64,000 nucleotides of DNA from Phycisphaerae bacterium (GTDB taxonomy: Bacteria > Planctomycetota > Phycisphaerae > UBA1845 > UTPLA1). Both the position numbers and the translations under genes were made by a program. This document shows, piece after piece, positions 44,919-53,412 of this stretch. Position 1 is the stretch's first letter. Every line of letters begins with the position of its first letter. The notes below the pieces were generated by a model. The model saw only the letters and a list, made by a program, of their open reading frames with translations. It made no database searches and was not told the origin of the DNA. The stretch lies in NCBI GenBank assembly GCA_035275405.1, contig DATEMU010000005.1:124001-188000 (forward strand), written 5' to 3'.

Positions 44919-46298
44919 ATGGACACGAGGAGCCCGAGACGTGGCCGAGACATCATGAATCGCTGGTGGGTGGTGGTCGGGGCTGTTCTCATCCAACTCA
45001 GCCTCGGGGCGATCTACGCATGGTCGGTCTTCACCAAGGCCTTGATGAAGCCGCCCTTCAACTTCTCCGAGACCCGCACCCAGGTCATTTTCTCGTTCGC
45101 GCTGGCGACGTTTGCCTTGTTCACCATCCTCGCGGGCCGTTGGCAGGTCCGATACGGACCGACGTGCGTGGTCCGCTGGGGCGGGGCGCTTCTGGCCGTC
45201 GGTTACGTCGCCGCCGGGCTCGTCGAGCGAGTCCTGCCCGGCCACCTTTTTGCCGGGATGCTGGTAACCATCGGGCTGATAGGCGGCGCGGGAATCGGCA
45301 TGGCCTACGTCGTGCCCATCGCCTGCGGCGTGAAATGGTTCCCGGACAAGAAGGGGCTTGTGACCGGGTTGGCGGTCGCGGGGTTTGGTTTCGGCGCGCT
45401 GATCTGGATCAAGCTGGCCGCGCCGGGGGTAGGATCGCTCCTGGTACGGCTGGGAGGCGTGTCGAACGTTCTCATTGTTTATGGCCTGATCTACTTCCTG
45501 CTGGTGATGATCGGTTCGGTGTGGGTGAAGAACCCACCGGCTGGCTGGGCGCCGGAGGGCTGGTGCGCGACGCCGGCGATGGCCGCGCAACGTGCCACGC
45601 CGGACTTTGAGACCGGACAGATGCTGGCCACTCCGCAATTTTGGATGCTGTGGGTGATGTACGTGTGCGCGGCGCTGCCGGGGCTGATGGTCATCGGGAT
45701 CATCCAGCTTTTCGCAAGCGACGCGCTGCAGGCGCGGTCGGGCGTGAGCGTGGAATTGGCCGCGGCCACGGCAGCCACGGCGGCGGGCGTATTCCTGCCC
45801 ATCCTGAACGGTCTCGGGCGCATCGCGTGGGGCTATATCTCCGACGCTATCGGGCGCAAGGCGGCGATGGTGCTCATGTTCCTGCTGCAAGGCGGGACAC
45901 AGCTCGCATTTTTCTACATGGGCGGGACGACGGCGCTGCTGTTCATCGGAACGGCCAGCGTCGGCTTCAATTTCGGCGGAGCGCTGGCGCTCTTTCCGGT
46001 GGTCACGGCGGACCTCTTCGGCAGCAGGAACGTCGGTCGGAATTATGGTTGGATGTTCACTGCGTACGGCGTCGCGGGAATCGCCGGGCCGATCATGGCG
46101 GGCGTGTTCAAGACGGCGGGCCGGGCGGCCGTCGAGGGCGCGGCGGATTCGGCGGCGGCGCTGAATGCGGCGATGAACTCGTGGTACCCGGCGTTCGTGA
46201 TTGCCGGAGTGGCGTGCCTGGTCGCGGCGATGATCGGGTTGATGCTCAAAACGCCGAGTGTGCGAGAGGCCCCGCTGGGTCGGGCGCGGTTGGCGTAG
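44919..46298 (+). CDS. OFA-family major facilitator transporter (oxalate/formate antiporter-like)
   Basis: A 459-residue membrane protein with 12 transmembrane helices. The start LSLGAIYAWSVFTKAL and the KWFPDKKGLVTGLAVAGFGFGA loop are typical of the OFA subfamily of MFS transporters, which exchange small carboxylates. NGLGRIAWGYISDAIGRK is the second half-signature. Substrate not predictable. GAGGAG is about 9 nt upstream of ATG 44919. It ends convergent to the epimerase gene, separated by an inverted repeat. Confidence 0.9.
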   Translation: MDTRSPRRGRDIMNRWWVVVGAVLIQLSLGAIYAWSVFTKALMKPPFNFSETRTQVIFSFALATFALFTILAGRWQVRYGPTCVVRWGGALLAVGYVAAGLVERVLPGHLFAGMLVTIGLIGGAGIGMAYVVPIACGVKWFPDKKGLVTGLAVAGFGFGALIWIKLAAPGVGSLLVRLGGVSNVLIVYGLIYFLLVMIGSVWVKNPPAGWAPEGWCATPAMAAQRATPDFETGQMLATPQFWMLWVMYVCAALPGLMVIGIIQLFASDALQARSGVSVELAAATAATAAGVFLPILNGLGRIAWGYISDAIGRKAAMVLMFLLQGGTQLAFFYMGGTTALLFIGTASVGFNFGGALALFPVVTADLFGSRNVGRNYGWMFTAYGVAGIAGPIMAGVFKTAGRAAVEGAADSAAALNAAMNSWYPAFVIAGVACLVAAMIGLMLKTPSVREAPLGRARLA

Positions 46299-46344
46299 TG
46301 TTGCCGCGACCATCGACCAAATAGCCCGCATCATTTGAGAGTTT

Positions 46345-46428
46345 GGGTGGCACGGTCTCGCAGCAGCGAGGCCGTGTTTGCAGCCGCACCCTAAAGCCAG
46401 GGCCTGACTTCGCCAGACCGTGCCACCC
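46345..46428. repeat. Long inverted repeat between convergent genes (GGGTGGCACGGTCT)
   Basis: A 14-bp perfect inverted repeat (46345-46358 and 46415-46428) around a 56-nt loop, between the OFA transporter and the epimerase gene. Its 3' arm ends CCGTGCCACCCC and is followed by G, as at 35070-35083. It may act as a bidirectional transcription stop or be a dispersed repeat. Confidence 0.5.
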
Positions 46429-46447
46429 CGATGGCAAGTTCTCGCCG

Positions 46448-47641
46448 TCAGAATGGGAGTTCGATGGATGGCTGGGCGGCGAGGCGTTCCAGTCGGGCAG
46501 GGTCCACTTCGACTCCAAGACCCGGGCCGGTCATCGGTTTCCAGCAACCGCCGAGACCGAAGCGAAGGGAGCGGCGAGTGATGTCCTCGGCGAGAAGGAA
46601 GCGTCCGAAACTCCCCTCTGCAAAGCGGACGTGGGGGACGAGTTGAAGGAACCAGCGACCGGCGGCGGAGAGGACGCTGGTCTCGCCGACCATGCAGCCG
46701 AGCTGGAGGTCGAGGTGGTGCCGGCGGGCGAGGACGGCGAGACGGAGCGCGGGGATGAGACCGCCATTCTTGCTGATGCGGATGTTGAACCAGGAGGCGG
46801 CGCGATGGACGATGAGGGCCTCGGCGTCGTCAGGGGTGACGAGGGATTCGTCGGCCATTAAGGGGAGGACGGTGCATTTGGCGAGGTCCGCCCAGTCTTG
46901 CAGATTGCCTTTGGGCAGCGGCTGTTCGACACAGGCGATGGGAAGCGATTCCCAGGCAAGGAGTCGGCGCGTCGCTTCGTCGAGCGACCAACCGCCATTG
47001 GCGTCGAGGCGGAGGGTCGTGCGCTCGCGGGTGAGGCTGCGGCCTAGGGCGCGGACGCAGGCGCGGACGCGGGCGTCGTCCTCGTCGTCGCCGACCTTGA
47101 TCTTGAAATCGCAAAGCCGGGCCCATCGCATCCGTCGGATCGTGCGGGCGGCGCGGTCAGGCTCGCCCGCGGACACCACGCCGCTGAAGCGGACGGTGGC
47201 GCTGCTGCCGGGCGGACCGAGAAGCGTTTCGTCTACATAGCCGGCGACGTGCGCGAGTGAACGGTCAAAGGCTCGGCTATAGGCATCAAGGAGGGCCAGC
47301 TCGACGGCGGCGCGAGCGGCGGTGATGACCTCGTCGGCGTCGGTGGTGTAGGGCAGATTCGCGGCAGCCTCGATCGCCTCGCCGAAGTTCCTGGGGCGCG
47401 TATCGACGAGGATGGGCAGAAAGACGTCCTGAATCGCGGCGATAACGCTTTCGGTCGACTCACCGGTCACATACTCGCGCGGATGCGTCTCGCCGTAACC
47501 GATCGTGCGGTCAGCCAGTTCGATGGCGACGACAAGCGGGTTGGCGGCATTCCGCTCGGCGGCGGCGTGGCGAAAGCGAACGCGCAGCGGGATGGCAAGT
47601 TGGTGGATGGTGAGGCGGGCGATGGGGAGGGCGTCGGGCAC
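46448..47641 (-). CDS. Dipeptide epimerase (enolase superfamily)
   Basis: A 397-residue enolase-superfamily enzyme. Catalytic Lys residues are in CDFKIKVG (KxK) and NIRISKNGG; metal ligands are in LRLDANGGWS, ACVEQPL and LMADESLVT. This combination fits L-Ala-D/L-Glu epimerases, which recycle murein peptides, though other dipeptide specificities are possible. It starts with GTG at 47641, the only good start, with no Shine-Dalgarno. Further ~90 nt of highly similar sequence lies at 48407-48500, beyond a toxin-antitoxin pair. Confidence 0.88.
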   Translation of the reverse strand: MPDALPIARLTIHQLAIPLRVRFRHAAAERNAANPLVVAIELADRTIGYGETHPREYVTGESTESVIAAIQDVFLPILVDTRPRNFGEAIEAAANLPYTTDADEVITAARAAVELALLDAYSRAFDRSLAHVAGYVDETLLGPPGSSATVRFSGVVSAGEPDRAARTIRRMRWARLCDFKIKVGDDEDDARVRACVRALGRSLTRERTTLRLDANGGWSLDEATRRLLAWESLPIACVEQPLPKGNLQDWADLAKCTVLPLMADESLVTPDDAEALIVHRAASWFNIRISKNGGLIPALRLAVLARRHHLDLQLGCMVGETSVLSAAGRWFLQLVPHVRFAEGSFGRFLLAEDITRRSLRFGLGGCWKPMTGPGLGVEVDPARLERLAAQPSIELPF

Positions 47642-47709
47642 GGGGCGATTGTAATTGCGAATAGCTGATAGCGAATAGCGAAAGTGCAGAAAGGCAACGA
47701 CGGGACTGC

Positions 47710-48081
47710 TTATCGTCTCACGAGCGGAAGCTTCCGTATTCGAACACGCGCCGGACGAACCGTGAGAGCGGCACCCGCGTGCAACTCGGCCTCGAAGGAT
47801 CGCAAGATGCCGCAAAGTATCGTTGTCAGTTTCTCCGCTTGAAGCCCCTCGATACGGATTCGGATGACGGATGGCTGCGCGGCCGCCGAGACGGCCAAGA
47901 GAGCGTGAAAGTCGGCATCAAGCGTAACAACAATCCGCTCTTCGGTGCATGCCCGCTCGAGTATCGCCGCGTCATTCGCCTCGGCAAGACCCACGTCGCC
48001 CGCGTGAACGGCATCGTGCGACTCCCGGCGAAGGAGGGCAACGGCCCCGCGCGGCAATCCTTGATCCAGAAGCAGCTTCAC
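47710..48081 (-). CDS. DUF5615 PIN-like toxin
   Basis: A 123-residue DUF5615 protein: MKLLLDQGLPRGAVALLRRE with the first acidic residue, HDAVHAGDVGL, and VVTLDADFHALLAVSAA with the second acidic pair. It overlaps the upstream DUF433 gene by 4 nt (ATGA). This is the second DUF433/DUF5615 module in the window, and differs clearly in sequence from the first. It lies directly upstream of the epimerase gene. Confidence 0.85.
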   Translation of the reverse strand: MKLLLDQGLPRGAVALLRRESHDAVHAGDVGLAEANDAAILERACTEERIVVTLDADFHALLAVSAAAQPSVIRIRIEGLQAEKLTTILCGILRSFEAELHAGAALTVRPARVRIRKLPLVRR

Positions 48082-48317
48082 GAAATTCCGGCCACGTCGA
48101 CGACCTGATCATCCAGATTTGCGGCGGCAAACTCCAGCGCCTGGCGGACATCTTCTTCTTCGAGTTCCGGGTACTCTCGATAGAGCTCGGCCCGATCCGG
48201 ATACGCGGCCACGGCCTCCACGACACGCCGCACGGTCAGGCGCAGACCGCGAATGCAAGGCTGGCCGTTCATCTTGGCGGGCTCACAGGTAATTCTGTCG
48301 AATCGACCGTTGGTCAT
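48078..48317 (-). CDS. DUF433 putative antitoxin
   Basis: A 79-residue DUF433 protein: FDRITCEPAKMNGQPCIRGL, then VRRVVEAVAAYPDRAELYRE and YPELEEEDVRQALEFAA. It binds DNA and probably neutralises the adjoining DUF5615 toxin. Its ATG overlaps the stop codon (ATGA) of an open frame that continues from the epimerase-like fragment upstream, so it may be translated by coupling to that remnant. Confidence 0.88.
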   Translation of the reverse strand: MTNGRFDRITCEPAKMNGQPCIRGLRLTVRRVVEAVAAYPDRAELYREYPELEEEDVRQALEFAAANLDDQVVDVAGIS

Positions 48318-48406
48318 TCGCGTTTCTCCGGGACGTGCTTTCCTCGGCGTCCGTTGGATTGTAATGGCGGGTGGGAGCCGATTTCAATCTGGACAATCGC
48401 GCGCGA

Positions 48407-48500
48407 GGCAGCGTGGCGAAAGCGAACGCGTAGGGGGATGGCGAGTGGGCGGATGGTGAGGCGGGTGATGGGAAGCGGGTCGGGCGCGGAGCGATTGTAA
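48407..48500 (-). pseudogene. Fragment matching the 5' end of the dipeptide epimerase gene
   Basis: About 79 of 90 aligned bases match 47565-47654, the first coding part of the epimerase. In the same frame it encodes PDPLPITRLTIRPLAIPLRV then RFRHAA, against PDALPIARLTIHQLAIPLRV and RFRHAA in the intact gene. It has no start codon (GCG replaces GTG) and homology ends after HAA. The two copies bracket the toxin-antitoxin pair. Confidence 0.75.
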
Positions 48501-48679
48501 CGAAGTATGAATGGCGATTAGCAAATGTGGAGGGTCGGAATTCCTAATTCCTAATCCCGAATTCCCCATTGGCTCATCCCACAATATCCGAGCCGGTTCC
48601 ACCCCGGGAAAAAAAACTCTTACTTCGCGCCTCGGAGTCTCTGTGCCCCTGTGGTGAACCCATCCGCCATCGCAGGGGC
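48501..48679. other. Gene-free stretch with half of a dispersed repeat
   Basis: The gap carries a block at 48631-48660 containing CTCTGTGCCCCTGTGGTGAA, similar to the right arm of the repeat at 61975-62059. Nothing else is recognisable. Confidence 0.5.
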
Positions 48680-51319
48680 TTATTCAACCTTGATAACGTC
48701 GTTGTGCCGAAGCGGGCCGTCGACCTCTTCCAGCGATACCCGTATCCATCGATTCGTCAGCGACGCCGCGTCGGGAATCTCAAATTCCCGAACGGCGGAC
48801 TGCCCCGGTGGCAAGTGCCGGATCGTCGAGGCCTGGCGCGGGCGGTTCGGCGCGATGACCAGACCGCGCAGGTTGAGCGTGTTGTCGCCGCGGTTCGTCA
48901 CGCGCTGCACGATCCGCAGGCCGCGCCCTTCCGCCCGTGTCATCACGTTGACATCCACCGCGCTCGAGCCGACGGCGATCGGCGCGCGGAGCGTCATGGC
49001 CGCCTCACCCGCGCCCGAACCGGTGAACACGCCCGTCAGCACATACGCTCCCGCCGCCTGATTGCTTGGAATCCGCAGCGAAAGCGGCGTCGCCAACTCG
49101 CCGCCCGGCGCGAGATCGACGCTGACAAACGCGGGCATCGCCTGCCACGACGGCGGCGGCACCACCCGCAATCGCCCGATGAGCCGCGCGCGGCCGTGAT
49201 TGCGAAGCTTGAGCGTGATCGCGGGGGCGTCGACCGTCGGCGCGATCGTCGCCGGGCTGACCGCAAAACTGGCCATGGTCCGCACCCGCTCTGGCGAGAC
49301 CGGCGCGAACACGATCGGCAGCGCGCCCATCTCAAACCGCCTTCCGCCGGCAGCCATCGCCGGCTCCCCGATTCGGCCGTCGAGGTCGATGACCCGTGCC
49401 GACGGCCCGAGGTCCGTCACGATTGTCCGGGGCGACGGCTCATCGCCGTCCGTCCAGACCACGAGCGCTCCCGTGTCGGTCTCTTCATTCCCAAAGAGCC
49501 ACGCCGACACGCCTTCGTCCAGCCACACGCGGCCGAGCGGGTCCAATCCGCCCAGCGTCTGTCGCAAGGTGCGAAAGACGACATATTCCTCGCTTGGCGA
49601 GACGATCGTTTCGCCGCCGCCCCGTCCGATCGTCCACGGCTGCGGCACGAAGACCGCCTCCACGCCGGCTTGCAGCGTCATGACAATCCGGCGGGCATAT
49701 TCGCGAAGCCGGATGGATCGCGGATAAACGGCCGCGTCCGGCGCGGCCAGCGTAGCCCAGCGTCGCAGAGGTGCGCCGTCGGGCGACGCCGCAAGCTGTT
49801 CGAGGAGTTGATCCGCCTGAAGATGGGCGTCTACGAGAATCGACGCGATGTCCCCGGCCGCCGGATCGACCGTCGTCCCGGCCCTCGCATCCTTCGGCAG
49901 GGCAATTTGCAGCGTCCCAACCAGAGGTCGCATCTCCTCGCGCAGTCGAGTGAGCGCGTCCCCCAATGACGGCGGATCTTCCAAAACGGTTTCGCTCTCC
50001 GTTCCCACCTGCCATGCGTCGACGCGCCCGCCGTAGCGACTAAAGAGAAACCCCAAGTACGGCCGCCAGATATTCGCCGGGCCGCGCAGGACGTCGACCA
50101 CGCTCATCCCGCGATGCCCGAGTTTCTCCGCGAGGCTCGCGGGCGGTGCGGCGAGCACCCCGACCACTCGCGTGCGCGGGCCCAGGTCGCGGATGAACTC
50201 ATCGACTTCCCGATCGGCCATCACCACGGCCGAATCGTCCATGTCCGCCCGCCACAACGGCAACCGGACATAGTCGGGGGCCAACAGTCCGACCAGCCGT
50301 TGGATGATGCGAGAATTCCCGCCGCACTCGGGTTCAAGAACGAGTCCGAAGCTTACCCCGCCGGTACGCCGGGTTGTACTCAGCGCCTGCTCTAGGCGCG
50401 CAAACGGCCGGTCCAGCGTCACAATTTCGTCGCCCTGATCCGAGACCGTCAGCCGGACAACGTAGCGGCCGGGCGGCAGGTCGCCGAACTCCGAAACGCA
50501 GGATTCTCCCTGCGGGTCCACGACGGGAATGGACTGCTGTGTGAGCGAACCGCCCTCGCCATCCCGAAGTTCCAGCGTGGCCTCCAGGTGGCCGCCGTCA
50601 ATATCAGCCACGCGAACCTCGCACGCCGCGATGTCATCGGCGGCAAACACACCACCGGGCGCATCCAACCGCAGCGACACGGCCGGCAGACGCACGACCT
50701 CGATGTCGTCAAACCACGCCGTCGCCTGGGGATCGCGGTTCTCAATCGGACGAAGCGGGGCCGCATCCCCGTTCGGCTGCTCCAGATGGCAGGAGATCGC
50801 GATCCACCGGGCCCTCTCAAACCCGCCCGGCAGGAGCAGCGAGATTCTCTGCCAGGCGCCGTCCCCGGTCCTGCCCCGCGCGGAAGCGCTGCGCACGCCG
50901 CTCGTCTCGATCCGCTGCAGCGCGTGGTCGAGAAAACAGGCGCTAAGATACGCCTCGCTGTGGACAACGCCCTCCGCCCGTATCCAGACCGAGATGCGAT
51001 AGTCGCTGTTGGGGTGGACGGGAATGTCCCGGGCGAGGTAGCGGCACGCAAGACTCCCTCCCTGCAGGCCCAACCGCATGGAGGGCGGCGCCTGATGCCC
51101 AACGTCTGCGTCAAACCGCGGTTCAAGAAATCGCGGATAGCCCGGTCCCGCCAATTGCCGCCAGTTCATCGGTGTCCGCTCGAAATTGCCGAGCTTCCGC
51201 TCATCGAAGTCGAAGCGCTTCACCACACGATCTTCAATCCGCGACGAAACCAATGAGGGGGAAGACGGCGCGATCGGCCCGGTCAGCCCGATGGCAAGGA
51301 TGAACCCGAAGTATTGCAC
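48680..51319 (-). CDS. Large secreted protein with glycosidase-like TIM-barrel region
   Basis: An 879-residue exported protein from GTG 51319, which has GGAG 8 nt upstream (an ATG at 51358 lacks one). A signal peptide (core YFGFILAIGLTGPIA) precedes a carbohydrate-binding-like beta-sandwich (about 60-210) with SDYRISVWIRAEGVV. The middle (about 320-620) resembles a clan GH-A barrel: RYGGRVDAWQVGTESE sits where catalytic acid segments of GH5/GH39-like enzymes lie. NEW3-like Ig domains follow. I cannot name the family; a polysaccharide-active enzyme is the best inference. Confidence 0.65.
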   Translation of the reverse strand: MQYFGFILAIGLTGPIAPSSPSLVSSRIEDRVVKRFDFDERKLGNFERTPMNWRQLAGPGYPRFLEPRFDADVGHQAPPSMRLGLQGGSLACRYLARDIPVHPNSDYRISVWIRAEGVVHSEAYLSACFLDHALQRIETSGVRSASARGRTGDGAWQRISLLLPGGFERARWIAISCHLEQPNGDAAPLRPIENRDPQATAWFDDIEVVRLPAVSLRLDAPGGVFAADDIAACEVRVADIDGGHLEATLELRDGEGGSLTQQSIPVVDPQGESCVSEFGDLPPGRYVVRLTVSDQGDEIVTLDRPFARLEQALSTTRRTGGVSFGLVLEPECGGNSRIIQRLVGLLAPDYVRLPLWRADMDDSAVVMADREVDEFIRDLGPRTRVVGVLAAPPASLAEKLGHRGMSVVDVLRGPANIWRPYLGFLFSRYGGRVDAWQVGTESETVLEDPPSLGDALTRLREEMRPLVGTLQIALPKDARAGTTVDPAAGDIASILVDAHLQADQLLEQLAASPDGAPLRRWATLAAPDAAVYPRSIRLREYARRIVMTLQAGVEAVFVPQPWTIGRGGGETIVSPSEEYVVFRTLRQTLGGLDPLGRVWLDEGVSAWLFGNEETDTGALVVWTDGDEPSPRTIVTDLGPSARVIDLDGRIGEPAMAAGGRRFEMGALPIVFAPVSPERVRTMASFAVSPATIAPTVDAPAITLKLRNHGRARLIGRLRVVPPPSWQAMPAFVSVDLAPGGELATPLSLRIPSNQAAGAYVLTGVFTGSGAGEAAMTLRAPIAVGSSAVDVNVMTRAEGRGLRIVQRVTNRGDNTLNLRGLVIAPNRPRQASTIRHLPPGQSAVREFEIPDAASLTNRWIRVSLEEVDGPLRHNDVIKVE

Positions 51320-51558
51320 GGCGTTCGCTCCGTATCCCGCGCAGAATTCCCGCCGCATGCGCGGAGAGAGCGCGGTACAGATCGTTTATCGGGACGAAGC
51401 GCAGTTCGATTCATCTGCCGGCGTCGAAATCGCAAGGCCCGATATTCTGCGGAGCGAATGATGGGAAACCCGCAAGGTGGATAAACGACGGGAGATGCGC
51501 CGATAACCGACGGGGCGCGGCGATTCGCTCTTGCCGGCGCCCGCGCGGAGCAATTCGG

Positions 51559-51834
51559 ATGACACAGAATTGTCGGTGGGTACGTCGACTTCGAAAGTCC
51601 CTGGGAATCGCCGCATCAGGATTCCTCCTGAGCGGCCCGGCCTGCATGGACAGCGACATTGCCAAGCGCTTCCGCGAAGGCTACGCGCCGGGCCTGGTCG
51701 AGGGCCTCAGCACCTTCATCACCGACCCGGCGAACGCCGAAGCCGGTCTCCAACAAACTGGAGCCGCCCTGTTCGAAGGCATCGGCGCCATCCTCCAACC
51801 TCGAACCGGATCGTCGGCCGCTGATTCCAATTGA
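51559..51834 (+). CDS. Small secreted protein of unknown function
   Basis: A 91-residue protein. The N-terminus has a basic stretch then GIAASGFLLSGPACMDSD, consistent with a signal peptide whose Cys30 could be lipidated (GPAC is only a weak lipobox). The rest is helical and acidic (FREGYAPGLVEGLSTFITDP). Preceded by GGAG. It stands alone between the large secreted protein and the sigma factor, without recognisable family. Confidence 0.5.
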   Translation: MTQNCRWVRRLRKSLGIAASGFLLSGPACMDSDIAKRFREGYAPGLVEGLSTFITDPANAEAGLQQTGAALFEGIGAILQPRTGSSAADSN

Positions 51835-51974
51835 CGTCCGATAACTAAATAAATCCGTTCGCAATTGTCGGCCCTCCTGTCACTGCCAAAAGGACAGGAT
51901 TGACCGTAACCATACCGGTACTTCAGGTGTCCAAGATAATAGAGGGCATTATTTAGCCTTGAGGGAACACAGTA

Positions 51975-52003
51975 TTGGAGTTTTTAACGTAACTCCGTAT
52001 AAT
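51975..52003 (+). promoter_or_regulatory. Candidate promoter with palindromic spacer upstream of the sigma factor gene
   Basis: TTGGAG (51975-51980), 17-nt spacer, TATAAT (51998-52003). The spacer is flanked by GGAGTT/AACTCC (51977-51982 and 51991-51996), a small inverted repeat that could be an operator. The rest of the 395-nt gap (51835-52229) is AT-rich and holds no gene I can support. Confidence 0.4.
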
Positions 52004-52229
52004 AAATAATGTTATGGTGTTTTCGCTGACTGGCATCCATCGGTAGTTGCGTGCAGAAGTATCCGGATACGCTAAAAAAAAACGTGAAATCCGCGAATTC
52101 GCCACGCTTTGGTATGGGCATTGATGAGAGAACAAAAGTCCGCCCCACCGGTATACCAGATAGGGGCAATTAGAAATGGGCAATGGGGCCCAGTTGGCTG
52201 GAAGTAGATCCCGGGCGAGCCGGGATGGG

Positions 52230-53072
52230 ATGAGTTTGATGTTGCGAGTCACGACAAAGCGATCCGACCGGCGCGCTCTGAAGAGCTGGATGTCTCCGCC
52301 GCCCTACATCACCAATGTAGAGCTGCGGCAGCGCGGCATCGAAGAGCGGCTGTTTGCGAACTGGCCTGGCCCCGCGGCGGGGTCCGGTCGCGTGCGCCAC
52401 GATGAAGAGACGTTGCTGTTCAAGCAGCTTCACTTCTGCGGTTACCGTCTGAGCAAGCTGTACAAGTCCGCGAACCGCGCCCCGAGCGCGGCGATTCGCC
52501 GGCAGTATGGATTCTGGGTGCAGCGCTATCACCAGATCCGCACGCGCCTGACCGAGGGCAACTTGGGTCTGGTCTACGATCTGATCGGCCGCAGCCGGTT
52601 TGAAAACCTCGATCGCGAGGAAATGACCAGCGAAGGCATGATGGCCCTCCTGCGGGCGGTCGATACGTTCGATCCGTGGCGGGGCTTCCGGTTCAGCACC
52701 TATGCCTGCAACGCGATCCTCCGCGCTTTTGCGCGGGCCGCGATGCAGGATTCCAAGCGGCGCAGCAAGGTCGCCGGTCCGTGGGATCCGGAGTTCGAGG
52801 AGAGCGACGCTCCCGAGAGCCGGCACGACGATCAGCGCGCTCTGTTCGAAGAGCGCCTGCAGCGGATCCTCGACTTGGATCATGCGGCGCTGACCGAAGT
52901 GGAGAAGTCCGTCCTGTCCCGTCGCTTCCCGGCCCAGGAGGGCCGCGAGCGGCAGACGCTGGAGGACATCGGCCGCCAGATGCGCGTCAGCAAGGAGCGC
53001 GTGCGGCAGATTCAGCTCTCCGCCATCAGCAAGCTCCGCCGCGCGATCGGCGCGGACAGCCTGCTGCAGTAG
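52230..53072 (+). CDS. Sigma-70 family RNA polymerase sigma factor
   Basis: A 280-residue sigma factor. Region 2: VQRYHQIRTRLTEGNLGLVY then MTSEGMMALLRAVDTFDPWR and GFRFSTYACNAILRAFARAA. Region 4: TLEDIGRQMRVSKERVRQIQ then LSAISKLRRA, a typical group-2/3 recognition helix. No full region 1.1 or 3 is evident, so it is an alternative sigma factor. The start is chosen at 52230 (GGATGGG upstream); 52239 is also possible. A strong intrinsic terminator lies 76 nt after its stop. Confidence 0.88.
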   Translation: MSLMLRVTTKRSDRRALKSWMSPPPYITNVELRQRGIEERLFANWPGPAAGSGRVRHDEETLLFKQLHFCGYRLSKLYKSANRAPSAAIRRQYGFWVQRYHQIRTRLTEGNLGLVYDLIGRSRFENLDREEMTSEGMMALLRAVDTFDPWRGFRFSTYACNAILRAFARAAMQDSKRRSKVAGPWDPEFEESDAPESRHDDQRALFEERLQRILDLDHAALTEVEKSVLSRRFPAQEGRERQTLEDIGRQMRVSKERVRQIQLSAISKLRRAIGADSLLQ

Positions 53073-53147
53073 CATCCGTGCTGGAGCCTGCCCGCCGTGG
53101 CAGGAAACGGTCGAAGTGCCGCATGCCAGCGCTTACATGTCCCTCCC

Positions 53148-53182
53148 GACGCCCCGGCACTTTCGCCGGGGCGTCTTTTTTT
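53148..53182 (+). terminator. Intrinsic terminator after the sigma factor gene
   Basis: A perfect 11-bp stem (GACGCCCCGGC / GCCGGGGCGTC), a 6-nt loop, then seven T. This is the clearest terminator in the window. Confidence 0.9.
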
Positions 53183-53208
53183 GTGGCGTGGCACTGGCTA
53201 TTGTGTGG

Positions 53209-53227
53209 CACCGGCTATAAGCCGGTG
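53209..53227. repeat. Short palindrome (CACCGGC-TATAA-GCCGGTG)
   Basis: A 7-bp inverted repeat around TATAA just behind the terminator. It follows a GTGGCACTGGCTATTG near-copy, so it is probably part of a dispersed hairpin family. Confidence 0.45.
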
Positions 53228-53291
53228 ATTCTCCGCCGGAGGGCGAACGAAGGTCACTAGGCGTTTTCAACGCTTAGAAATCGGTGGCTGT

Positions 53292-53389
53292 GGGGCTGTT
53301 GAGAAAGTCGGGTTTCGCCGCTCGAACCCCTCGCGGCGCATACAAGAGCCGCTGTCCTTTGGGCACCCAACGAGTTTTTCAACAGCCCC
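53292..53389. mobile_element. 98-bp miniature inverted-repeat element (MITE) with 5-bp target duplication
   Basis: Ends GGGGCTGTTGAGAAAGTCG and, inverted, GGGGCTGTTGAAAAACTCG agree in 17 of 19 bases. The element is bracketed by GCTGT on both sides (53287-53291 and 53390-53394), a clean 5-bp target-site duplication. It has no ORF and must be moved by a transposase elsewhere. Confidence 0.75.
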
Positions 53390-53412
53390 GCTGTCCCTAA
53401 TATCTTAACAAC

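Noticed and set aside
51953-52252. Minus-strand frame of 99 codons upstream of the sigma factor
   Set aside because: It covers a plausible promoter and runs into the sigma factor's N-terminus; its composition is not protein-like.
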